From NCBI GenBank assembly GCA_025060075.1, contig JANXCZ010000095.1, positions 1 to 38,572 on the forward strand: a DNA stretch of 38,572 nucleotides, read 5' to 3'. Numbering within the stretch: position 1 is the first letter of the stretch; each line of letters begins with the position of its first letter. Below are positions 1 through 6,794 of this stretch, piece after piece. The stretch comes from Thermodesulfovibrio sp. GTDB lineage: Bacteria; Nitrospirota; Thermodesulfovibrionia; Thermodesulfovibrionales; Thermodesulfovibrionaceae. Both the position numbers and the translations under genes were made by a program. The notes beneath the pieces are model-generated. The model saw only the letters and a program-made list of their open reading frames with translations. It was not told the DNA's origin and did no database searches.

Positions 1-133
1 CTTCATAGTAGGCATACTTTGTATCACAGTATGTGCATCTTAGATTGCATCCTGTGAGTCTTACAAAAATCATAGGTATCCCTGAAAGAGAACCTTCTCC
101 TTGAATACTTGCAAAGACTTCGCAGACTTTCAT
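1..133 (-). CDS. queE: 7-carboxy-7-deazaguanine synthase QueE, N-terminal part (cut by window edge)
   Basis: Only the first 44 codons are present; the gene runs off the left edge. The start is ATG at 133. The protein opens [18 protein letters not shown], then [16 protein letters not shown]. The IQGEG motif followed by a CX3CX2C iron-sulfur motif (C-NLR-C-TY-C) is diagnostic of the radical-SAM enzyme QueE. That family converts 6-carboxytetrahydropterin to 7-carboxy-7-deazaguanine in queuosine/preQ0 synthesis. The CX3CX2C binds the [4Fe-4S] cluster that cleaves S-adenosylmethionine. The start codon overlaps the stop of the upstream membrane-protein gene by 4 bases (ATGA), so the two are translationally coupled. 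Identity is secure from the motifs; nothing can be said about the C-terminus. Confidence 0.9.
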   Translation of the reverse strand, partial: MKVCEVFASIQGEGSLSGIPMIFVRLTGCNLRCTYCDTKYAYYE

Positions 134-1032
134 ATTCTGAGGTTAGAGTTTAATATTTTATAGCCTTGAGGAGAGTCCTTTAACCAAACTTTTACAGTAA
201 ATCTATCATTTGGTAAAAATCCGTAAGAAAGTTCTCTCCATAAAACTACAGTTACATCTCCTTCATGTTTAGTCTCTGCTACAGGATGTTTTGCGAAAGA
301 AAGAAAGACTTTTACGGATTTAGACTCTTTTGATTTTAGAATCGCAGGTTCATTTTTAATCTTATATCTTTCATCAAAATATACTTTTTTTGTAAATAAA
401 TCAACAAATCCCGTTATATATTCATCTGAATGTTTTGCTACAAACCACCATCTTAGAAAATCATTGACAAGAGGATAAACTCTATACTGATGGGCTTCTA
501 TTTTTTGTTTTAATAAATCTCTTGCTTCTGCTTTAAGGTATGCCTTAGTTCCCATATAAATCACAATAAATATCATTGAAACTATATACAAAACTTTTGC
601 TTGATTTTTGAGTTTAAATGACAATAATAAAGCAAACAAAAGAGGAAATAAAACATATGGATCAACTACAAAAGCTAATGAAAGACTATAATAGTTCCAG
701 TCAAGAGGTGAAAGAATCTTTACTCCATACTGATTTGTAAAATCAAGTAAAATATGGAGTGCATAGGCTAAAAAAGAAGCAAAGTATGTTTTAAAAAAAC
801 CTAATTTTTTATGGAAAAGTAATGCAGTTAAAATAGGAAATATAAACAAAGCTCCAACCCCATGAGTAATACCTCTATGATACATTAAAAAAAGTTCTCT
901 ACTATGAAGTCTTAAAAGAATGTCAATATCAGGTAGAAGTGTGCTAATAAGAATAATAACAAGAATTTTTTTGTTCTTTGTTATTGTTTTTCCTAATACA
1001 AATCCAGAAAGAGCATGAGTAACGGGATCCAT
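130..1032 (-). CDS. YdjM/YbcI-like (DUF457) membrane-bound metal-dependent hydrolase
   Basis: A 300-residue integral membrane protein of the DUF457/YdjM family, annotated as membrane-bound metal-dependent hydrolase; physiological substrate unknown. The N-terminus [10 protein letters not shown], then [16 protein letters not shown] and [12 protein letters not shown], gives the conserved His/Asp residues presumed to bind metal, interleaved with about five hydrophobic segments in residues 1-165. The C-terminal 135 residues are soluble. I chose ATG at 1032 over an in-frame TTG at 1047 because [10 protein letters not shown] is the usual start of the family. The upstream ribosome site is weak. It follows the GH1 gene by 40 bases and overlaps queE by 4, so it may be the end of the Pho-driven operon or have a weak promoter of its own. 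Family assignment is good; function is open. Confidence 0.75.
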   Translation of the reverse strand: MDPVTHALSGFVLGKTITKNKKILVIILISTLLPDIDILLRLHSRELFLMYHRGITHGVGALFIFPILTALLFHKKLGFFKTYFASFLAYALHILLDFTNQYGVKILSPLDWNYYSLSLAFVVDPYVLFPLLFALLLSFKLKNQAKVLYIVSMIFIVIYMGTKAYLKAEARDLLKQKIEAHQYRVYPLVNDFLRWWFVAKHSDEYITGFVDLFTKKVYFDERYKIKNEPAILKSKESKSVKVFLSFAKHPVAETKHEGDVTVVLWRELSYGFLPNDRFTVKVWLKDSPQGYKILNSNLRI

Positions 1033-1072
1033 AAAAAATTGTAACAAAATTTAGAGAGTTTAAACGATATAC

Positions 1073-2365
1073 TCATTGAAAATTTCTTGACTTTATTATG
1101 TATGAATAAAAAGATGCTGCCTTAGTTGGAGTTCTTTTGTATGTTCTAAAATCCACTCTGTAAAGTCCAAATCTTGCATCAAGTCCATGAAGCCATTCGT
1201 AGTTGTCAATTAGTGACCAATAGAAGTATCCTCTAACATTTATTCCTTCAGATATGGCACTTTCAAGAACATCAATATGTGCCTTAATAAACTTCATTTT
1301 TTTGTTGTCATCCTTAGTGGCTATACCGTTTTCTGTGATTATGAGCGGAACATTTAGTTTAGAGGCATATCTTAGAACTTTTTTTAATCCTTTTGGATAT
1401 ATTTCCCAACCCATGTCTGTAAGTCCATGTCCATCTATATCTCTGTGTCTAAACTCAATAAATAGCTTTCTAAAAGGATTAAATCTCATATGAACTCTTG
1501 TGTAGTAGTTTATTCCTAAAAAATCAAGTTTACCTTGAATAGGTACATCTATCTCAAGAGTCTTTCTTAGTGGTATAGGCAGTTTAATTTTACCACTCAT
1601 AAATCCTTCAATAACGGATTGATTATAGAATTTTTTTGCAATCTTCGTTAAAAATCTATCCAAGGGATTCCACTTTATCCAAGGAGCAAATACAGCCATG
1701 TTATGAGCTATACTTACCATACTATTTTTATTTTTTAGATGAATAAGATCATAAATCTTTCCGTGACATATAAATATATTTTTCAGTGCCTTTATAGCTA
1801 AGCTTAAGTCTTTGTATCCTGGAGGAATGCATCCTTCAATATATCCTCCGAGGATTAGTATATATGGTTCATTAAAGGTTATCCAGTAGTTGACACCCTT
1901 TATGTTTTCAACTAATCTTTCTACATACTCTATAAACTTTTCTATAGATTTTTTCTTATGCCATGGATACTTTGTTATAAACCAAACAGGATGAGTAAAG
2001 TGGTGAATAGTCACCATAGGTGTAATGTTATTTTCATTTAATAAATCAATAATCTTTTGGTAGTGGTTTACTACTTCTTTACTCCAGTAGTCTTCTGATG
2101 GTTGAATTCTACTCCATTCGATTGAAAATCTATAAGCATTGACACCGAGATTTTTTATTAATTTTATGTCTTCCTTGTATAGTTCGTAATGATTCGTAAT
2201 CTTTGGATTAAGATTAAAGATACTATCCCAGGTAGACCAGTCTGCATAGGGAGAGCCTTCAAGTTGAAAAGCTGAAGTTGCCACACCCCATAGGAATTTA
2301 TTGTTTTTTCTATTTGTTTGGGATTGATATATAGACTTTTGTTCCCTTGCCGTATTCACTCTCAA
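1073..2365 (-). CDS. Glycoside hydrolase family 1 (beta-glucosidase-like)
   Basis: A retaining GH1 enzyme of about 430 residues, expected to hydrolyse (or transglycosylate) beta-glycosides in the cytoplasm; no signal peptide is visible. The barrel begins at FLWGVATSAFQLEG. The acid/base glutamate is in TFNEP (about residue 166) and the nucleophile in ITENG (about residue 345). WSLIDNYEW near the C-terminus is the usual aglycone-side tryptophan motif. The gene is last in the EAL / CBS-GGDEF / kinase cluster. The barrel starts almost at the kinase stop, and no ATG lies between, so translation must begin inside the kinase gene. TTG at 2365 is 11 bases after a GGAGG and is my choice; GTG at 2359 or TTG at 2383 are alternatives. 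Exact sugar specificity cannot be read. Its Pho-type promoter makes glycolipid turnover a possible role (inference). Confidence 0.88.
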   Translation of the reverse strand: MRVNTAREQKSIYQSQTNRKNNKFLWGVATSAFQLEGSPYADWSTWDSIFNLNPKITNHYELYKEDIKLIKNLGVNAYRFSIEWSRIQPSEDYWSKEVVNHYQKIIDLLNENNITPMVTIHHFTHPVWFITKYPWHKKKSIEKFIEYVERLVENIKGVNYWITFNEPYILILGGYIEGCIPPGYKDLSLAIKALKNIFICHGKIYDLIHLKNKNSMVSIAHNMAVFAPWIKWNPLDRFLTKIAKKFYNQSVIEGFMSGKIKLPIPLRKTLEIDVPIQGKLDFLGINYYTRVHMRFNPFRKLFIEFRHRDIDGHGLTDMGWEIYPKGLKKVLRYASKLNVPLIITENGIATKDDNKKMKFIKAHIDVLESAISEGINVRGYFYWSLIDNYEWLHGLDARFGLYRVDFRTYKRTPTKAASFYSYIIKSRNFQ

Positions 2366-2996
2366 TTGAGATGCTTCCTCCAAGAATATTTATTAACTCT
2401 TTTGTTATGTAAAGTCCAAGTTTAGAACTTTCATATGTTTTTTCATGGGAAAAATTATCTGAGAAGAAGGGATTAAATATATAGCCTTGTTCTTCCTTTG
2501 GAATTCCTACTCCTGTGTCTTCCACTTTAATTAAAACATAGTTGTTTAACTTACTAAGACTGAATAAGATATAACCTTCTTTAGTAAACTTTGCAGAGTT
2601 TGATGCAATATTTATAAGAATCTGTTTTATTTTAAGGAGATCTGAGGATACAATAAGTTCTTCCTCTTCAAAAGCAGTTTTTATCTGTATGGGTTTACTC
2701 TCTATTAGTATTTTCGTTATCTCCACTACTTCATGGAGAATTTCAATAATATTAAACTCTTCTATAACTAAATTTTGTTTGCCTGATTGAATTTTATCAA
2801 GTTCAATTGTGTTTGAAATATAGTTTTTCATAAATATTACTTGGGATGTAATGATAGATGTATATTTTTTTATCTTTTCTTTGTTTGGTTCTTCAAGGCT
2901 TAACTCAATAAGTTTAGCAAGATTAAGTATGGTATTAAGAGGAGATTTTAGTTCATGAGAAAAGACTAATAAATATGGAATATTATTCTTAATCAT
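2310..2996 (-). CDS. Sensorless histidine kinase (HisKA + HATPase_c)
   Basis: A compact soluble kinase of 228 residues with no sensory domain. The H-box SHELKSPLN puts the phospho-accepting His at residue 14, so the dimerisation helix begins almost at the N-terminus. The catalytic domain shows the N-box (IASNSAKFTKEG), G1 (VEDTGVGIP), F-box (IFNPFF) and G2 (ILGGSISIESEYGKGTKVYI). It should autophosphorylate and pass phosphate to a receiver protein. The start overlaps the CBS-GGDEF stop by 8 bases, and its own 3' end carries the GH1 start. No response regulator is in this operon. The single-domain receiver at 9091, in the divergent operon driven from the same intergenic region, is the obvious candidate partner (inference). 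It is not an evident PhoR, because it lacks PAS and membrane segments and has no adjacent DNA-binding regulator. Input may come from the co-encoded proteins. Confidence 0.9.
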   Translation of the reverse strand: MIKNNIPYLLVFSHELKSPLNTILNLAKLIELSLEEPNKEKIKKYTSIITSQVIFMKNYISNTIELDKIQSGKQNLVIEEFNIIEILHEVVEITKILIESKPIQIKTAFEEEELIVSSDLLKIKQILINIASNSAKFTKEGYILFSLSKLNNYVLIKVEDTGVGIPKEEQGYIFNPFFSDNFSHEKTYESSKLGLYITKELINILGGSISIESEYGKGTKVYISIPNK

Positions 2997-4014
2997 TTCT
3001 TCTGTCTTTGAATACTACCGAACCATTACTTATCCTTGCAATTCTTTTTGCCTCTGCTTTCACTTCTGAGGCAATTGAGGCAAGATGAGCAAAGGAAGTT
3101 ATATTTCTCGTCTCAGTGCTTACAATTGCACAGGTAAGGGAAAGAAGTTTAAATACTTCATTTTCTTCTTTTCTGTTTTTTGATATATAGTAACCTTTTA
3201 TAAAGTCCTCTCCATGAAAGTATGGTAAGAGCTCTTCAAAAGCTTTTATTATGTTTTGACATATTGATATGGAAACTTTTGGTGGTGATATGAAAATAAA
3301 GTCATCTCCTCCAATATGCCCTATAAAAATTTCAGGAAAGTTTTTTGCTGTCTCTTTAAGAATATTTCCGATACTTATAATTACTCTATCTCCCTTTTCA
3401 AATCCATAGCAATCATTAAAAGGTTTAAAATGGTTTATATCTATGTAACATACATCAAAGAGACATTTACATTTAATTCTTCTTTCTATCTCTCTTTGAA
3501 TAGCCCAGTTTCCAGGTAGTCCAGTAAGAGGATTGGCATCTCTTGCTATTATCAATGATCTCTGAGTTATGGCTTCAAGCAATACACTTATAGGAACAAC
3601 TCCGTGATACTCATTATTTTTGCTTACAATGATATCATCGTATATTTTTTTGAGCTCTCTTTTTTGAACTATCATTGAAGCCTCCTCAAGAGTCATAGCA
3701 TAATCAATAATGAAGGTTGGTTCTTCCATAACTTCAAATACGCATTTTTTAGCATTTAGATGAATTCCATAACCAAATCTTCCGAGAACTGTATTTTCTA
3801 AGAATCTATTTCTGTGAAGCTGTCCTATTACAGTATTTTTATCTACTACTGGAATTAGATTTAGTTTTTCGTCTTTCATAAACCTAAGAAATGCATCCAT
3901 AATCTTAGCTTTCTTGTTTAGCGGTTCAACCTTAACCGCGATATCTCCTATTGATAAATCTAATATTGATGGTTCTATATCACACTTTATAGAATTTAGA
4001 TCATCTATCAACAT
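2989..4014 (-). CDS. CBS-pair / GGDEF protein (putative diguanylate cyclase)
   Basis: A 341-residue soluble protein. Residues about 20-155 form two CBS-like repeats (VGDIAVKVEP-type start; IPVVDKNTVIGQL; later GVVPISVLLEAI), which usually sense adenine nucleotides. Residues about 160-320 form a GGDEF domain: NPLTGLPGN, YIDINHFKPFND with the metal-binding Asp at 192, and the signature GGDDF at 235-239. The variant GGDDF replaces the second acidic Glu by Asp, so activity is likely but not assured. The RxxD product-inhibition site is absent five residues upstream (that stretch reads FPEI), so no feedback inhibition is expected. The ATG lies 14 bases inside the EAL gene with no good ribosome site, implying translational coupling. 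Together the two make an EAL-CBS-GGDEF series, an order I recall from single-chain proteins, here split in two. Confidence 0.88.
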   Translation of the reverse strand: MLIDDLNSIKCDIEPSILDLSIGDIAVKVEPLNKKAKIMDAFLRFMKDEKLNLIPVVDKNTVIGQLHRNRFLENTVLGRFGYGIHLNAKKCVFEVMEEPTFIIDYAMTLEEASMIVQKRELKKIYDDIIVSKNNEYHGVVPISVLLEAITQRSLIIARDANPLTGLPGNWAIQREIERRIKCKCLFDVCYIDINHFKPFNDCYGFEKGDRVIISIGNILKETAKNFPEIFIGHIGGDDFIFISPPKVSISICQNIIKAFEELLPYFHGEDFIKGYYISKNRKEENEVFKLLSLTCAIVSTETRNITSFAHLASIASEVKAEAKRIARISNGSVVFKDRRND

Positions 4015-4753
4015 TTCTATTTTTATTTATTTTCTCTTCAGGTTTTCCAAGATAAAATCCCTGAAGAAGATCAGCTCCCATATTTATAACCTCACTTAAC
4101 TGAGTAGGAGTTTCAATTCCTTCAGCTACGACCATTATATTTAATTTATGACAAACTTGCACTGTAAAATCTATAAAATACTTTGAAAAATTGTTTTCTT
4201 CTATGGCATGTATAAAATACTTATCTATCTTTACAATATCAGGTTCAAGAAGACTAAGAAGCTTAGGACCTCCGAATCCTGCTCCAAAGTCATCTATTGC
4301 TATTTTGTAACCTCTATTTTTATAGTAAGATACAGACTTGATAAATATCTCATAATTTTCAATGGCTGACTGTTCAGTTATTTCAAGGACTATTCTATTT
4401 TTTGGAAATCCAAACTCTTCTGCAAATCTGTCAGTTATCCCAACTTCATGATTAGGATAGGATAGAGTTTCAGGACATATGTTAATAAAAAGATAACTGT
4501 CAATATTTTGTCTTGAGGCTTCTTTTATTGCATTTCTTCTGCATATCATATCAAGTATAAATATTGAGCCATTTTTTCTTGCCTCAAGAAAAAGATTTTT
4601 TATATTTTTTATTGATTTATGTCTCGTCAGAGCCTCATAACCAAAGATTGTACCAGTCTTTGCAGAGAATATAGGCTGAAAATGAACTTTAAGATCTGAA
4701 TATGGTAAATCTAAGTTTTTATTTTGATAGATCCTATATTCTGTCTGTAGCAC
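4001..4753 (-). CDS. EAL-domain cyclic-di-GMP phosphodiesterase
   Basis: A stand-alone EAL domain of 250 residues predicted to hydrolyse c-di-GMP to pGpG. All catalytic positions are visible: EALTR (about residue 40), N in FINICPE, E in LEITEQ, the DD pair in AIDDFGAG (about 154-155), K in VKIDKYF, E in VVAEGIET and Q in LLQGFYLG. An active phosphodiesterase is therefore expected. GTG at 4753 is chosen as start because GGAGG sits 5 bases upstream; an in-frame GTG at 4765 overlaps that site and is rejected. It is the first gene of the leftward operon, and its predicted transcription start lies about 24 bases upstream, under a four-repeat Pho-type box. The stop overlaps the CBS-GGDEF gene by 14 bases in another frame. 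Confidence 0.92.
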   Translation of the reverse strand: MLQTEYRIYQNKNLDLPYSDLKVHFQPIFSAKTGTIFGYEALTRHKSIKNIKNLFLEARKNGSIFILDMICRRNAIKEASRQNIDSYLFINICPETLSYPNHEVGITDRFAEEFGFPKNRIVLEITEQSAIENYEIFIKSVSYYKNRGYKIAIDDFGAGFGGPKLLSLLEPDIVKIDKYFIHAIEENNFSKYFIDFTVQVCHKLNIMVVAEGIETPTQLSEVINMGADLLQGFYLGKPEEKINKNRNVDR

Positions 4754-4783
4754 TTTTACCTCCACTTTATTTTTCTTATGAAG

Positions 4784-4838
4784 ATTATCTCATAGTTTTG
4801 TTACAGAAAAATTAAGAGATTGTTAAAGTATTGTTAAA
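4784..4838 (-). promoter_or_regulatory. Pho-type box (four 11-bp repeats) and -10 for the EAL operon
   Basis: Read leftward, four hexamers TTTAAC, TTTAAC, CTTAAT and TGTAAC occupy 4838-4833, 4827-4822, 4816-4811 and 4805-4800, exactly 11 bp apart. The last is followed by exactly 10 bp and a -10 hexamer GATAAT at 4789-4784. There is no conventional -35. Tandem repeats with an 11-bp period replacing the -35 are the known design of PhoB/PhoP-class boxes. The same 6+5 spacing and 10-bp gap recur at the pstS promoter in this window, which supports the assignment. The binding protein itself is not encoded here. Confidence 0.8.
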
Positions 4839-4851
4839 TTTCAAAGAAAAA

Positions 4852-4906
4852 TTTAACAGAAATTTAAAGAACATTTAACTTTCATGTAACTTCATAGGTT
4901 TATTAT
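4852..4906 (+). promoter_or_regulatory. Pho-type box (four 11-bp repeats) and -10 for the PHP/GT/phoA operon
   Basis: Rightward hexamers TTTAAC (4852), TTTAAA (4863), TTTAAC (4874) and TGTAAC (4885) are exactly 11 bp apart. TGTAAC is followed by exactly 10 bp and a -10 of TATTAT at 4901-4906. Only 13 bp separate this array from the leftward one (4838 to 4852), so eight half-sites form a back-to-back array on one 100-bp stretch. The predicted transcription start near 4913 is about 5 bases before the ATG at 4918. Confidence 0.83.
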
Positions 4907-4917
4907 TGAATTAAGAA

Positions 4918-5607
4918 ATGCTCTTATGTGATTTTCATATTCACACTAAATACTCAGATGGTTCTATGGAGCTTAAAGATGTAGTTGATCTTTTCGGGCA
5001 AGCAGGATTTGATGTTATTGCCATTACTGACCATGTTGTAAATGGAGACAGTATGATTGGAAAGTTTGCATATAAGTTTAGATTTACAGTTACTGAAAAA
5101 AACTTTAATGAATACATAGAGAACATAAAATATGAAGCAAAAAGAGCTTGGGATAAATATGGAATGCTTGTTATTCCAGGGGTTGAGATAAGTAAAAACT
5201 ACTTTTCCTCTGAAAAATCCGCTCATATTTTAATAATCGATATAAAGGATTTTATTCCTGCCTGTGAATCCTATGAAAAGATATTTCTTGAGGCAAAAAG
5301 ACAAAAAGCCTTGGTTGTTGCCTGTCATCCTCATCATATGAAGGGAGAAATTCGCAATACTTTGTATTTATGGAAAAACAGAAATAAATATGGAAAGTAT
5401 ATAGACGCATGGGAAATAGCAAATAGAGATGATGTGTTCAATGTTGTAAGTGTTAAAAAATATCCTTACATAGCAAACAGCGATTTTCACAAAGCAAGCC
5501 ATCTTTACTCATGGAAAACACTTCTTAACTGTAATAAGGATGTAACATCTGTAAAAAACTGCATAAAAGAAAATAAAGGTGTAGCAATAACACTTTTTAG
5601 GGGGTAA
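4918..5607 (+). CDS. PHP-domain metal-dependent phosphoesterase
   Basis: A 229-residue cytoplasmic PHP-fold phosphoesterase. Metal ligands are visible in order: DFHIHTKYSDG (H7, H9), ITDH (H39), PGVE (E90), AHILIID (H103), ACHPHH (around H137) and NSDFH (D189, H191). That is the full PHP set, so catalysis is expected. It resembles the YciV/RNase AM (TrpH)-like branch; the substrate (nucleotide, sugar phosphate or lipid-derived phosphate) cannot be read. It is the first gene under the rightward Pho-type box, with the glycosyltransferase 2 bases downstream. No Shine-Dalgarno sequence precedes the ATG, and the predicted leader is only about 5 bases. The start is supported because the PHP core begins at residue 4. 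Confidence 0.87.
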   Translation: MLLCDFHIHTKYSDGSMELKDVVDLFGQAGFDVIAITDHVVNGDSMIGKFAYKFRFTVTEKNFNEYIENIKYEAKRAWDKYGMLVIPGVEISKNYFSSEKSAHILIIDIKDFIPACESYEKIFLEAKRQKALVVACHPHHMKGEIRNTLYLWKNRNKYGKYIDAWEIANRDDVFNVVSVKKYPYIANSDFHKASHLYSWKTLLNCNKDVTSVKNCIKENKGVAITLFRG

Positions 5608-5609
5608 GA

Positions 5610-6782
5610 ATGATTCTGTGGATATTTTTGTTTTTAGTTTTTTTAAGCTTAACAGTTTATATTTTGCAAACCTTGGCATTAAGAAGAAAACTTATAGAAA
5701 ATTATATTCCTAAAAGCCTTCCTCCAGTATCAATAATTAAACCTCTTAAGGGACTTGATGACAATCTCTTTGATAATCTTGAAAGTTTCTGTAAACAGGA
5801 TTATCCTGCGTATGAAGTTATTTTATCATTAAACGATTATAATGATCCTGCATACAGGATTGCTCAAAAAATAAAGAGCAGATATCCTAACCTTGTAAGG
5901 ATTATTGTTGACAATTCATCTAATGCTTTAAATCCAAAGGTAAAAAATATGATTTCTGCCTATGAAGAGTCAAAGTATGATTATTTCCTTATAAGTGACA
6001 GCAATGTCTATGTTGAGCCAGACTATTTACGAAAAACTATTTCTGCTATGACTTCAGATACAGGTCTTGTTACCAATCTTATCATAGGGCAGGGAGGTAA
6101 AACCTTTGGTGCCAAACTTGAAAATCTTCATCTAAACTCATTTGTAATTACAAGTGTATGTTTTCTTGATAAATTTCTCAAGATGCCATGTAGTATTGGT
6201 AAATCCATGCTCATGAGAAAAAAAGATTTTGAAGAAATAGGCGGTTTTAATGCAGTAAAAGATGTTTTAGCAGAAGACTATATAATAGGAAAATTAATGA
6301 ATGAAAAGGGTAAGAAAGTTGTACTTTGTAGCTACACAGTAAAAAATATAAATGAATACTGGTCATTTAGGAAGTTTTTAAACAGACACACAAGATGGGC
6401 AAAGATAAGATGGAAAATAGCAGGAGTAAAATACTTTAGTGAACCTCTAAGTAATCCTGTTTTTTTATCATTTTTTATTCCAATTTTAGAGGGATTTTCA
6501 AGGATTTCTATAACAGCATTTATATTGACAGTTATAATAAAAATTGCTTTTGATCTCTACATAGGCAGAATGATTAAATCTCCCTTAGGATTCTCAAGCC
6601 TTCTTATTCCAATTAAGGATTTGATAACTGCCTTTATATGGTTTGTTCCTCTTATTAGTTGCAAAGTTAACTGGAGGGGAAATATTTATAAAATTGGAAA
6701 GAATACTGTAATAGTGCCCTATGAGGGAAATTCCTCTATAAAGATTATGTTTAATAAGCTTAAAACAGCTATAACAAATTAA
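5610..6782 (+). CDS. GT21-type (ceramide glucosyltransferase/HpnI-like) membrane glycosyltransferase
   Basis: A 390-residue GT-A glycosyltransferase anchored by an N-terminal transmembrane helix (residues 2-22) and two or three C-terminal helices (about 280-355). Family motifs are in order: KPLKGLD with the first Asp (50), SDSNV (D130), AEDYIIG (AED 221-223, D2/base region) and RHTRW (259-263, the Q/RxxRW motif). The spacing matches the UgcG/HpnI family, which transfers a sugar from a nucleotide-sugar to ceramide, diacylglycerol or a hopanoid. GT21-like enzymes in Agrobacterium and Mesorhizobium make glycosyl-diacylglycerols. Position in a Pho-type operon beside phosphatases suggests phosphate-free glycolipid synthesis under phosphate starvation (inference). 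A hopanoid role is the alternative, but no hopanoid gene is seen here. Confidence 0.85.
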   Translation: MILWIFLFLVFLSLTVYILQTLALRRKLIENYIPKSLPPVSIIKPLKGLDDNLFDNLESFCKQDYPAYEVILSLNDYNDPAYRIAQKIKSRYPNLVRIIVDNSSNALNPKVKNMISAYEESKYDYFLISDSNVYVEPDYLRKTISAMTSDTGLVTNLIIGQGGKTFGAKLENLHLNSFVITSVCFLDKFLKMPCSIGKSMLMRKKDFEEIGGFNAVKDVLAEDYIIGKLMNEKGKKVVLCSYTVKNINEYWSFRKFLNRHTRWAKIRWKIAGVKYFSEPLSNPVFLSFFIPILEGFSRISITAFILTVIIKIAFDLYIGRMIKSPLGFSSLLIPIKDLITAFIWFVPLISCKVNWRGNIYKIGKNTVIVPYEGNSSIKIMFNKLKTAITN

Positions 6783-6794
6783 GGGAGAAAAACC

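Noticed and set aside
2310-2996. Kinase as the PhoR of the phosphate system
   Set aside because: It has no membrane or PAS region and no adjacent PhoB; the only receiver nearby lacks a DNA-binding domain.
2989-4753. Frameshift in a single EAL-CBS-GGDEF gene
   Set aside because: The EAL frame ends naturally after its last motif, and the next gene opens with an ATG and about 20 ordinary residues before its CBS pair. A coupled split is simpler, though a frameshift cannot be wholly excluded without relatives.
5541-5565. TGTAAC and TGTAAA within the PHP gene as Pho half-sites
   Set aside because: They are 9 bp apart, lack further repeats and lie inside coding sequence without a -10.
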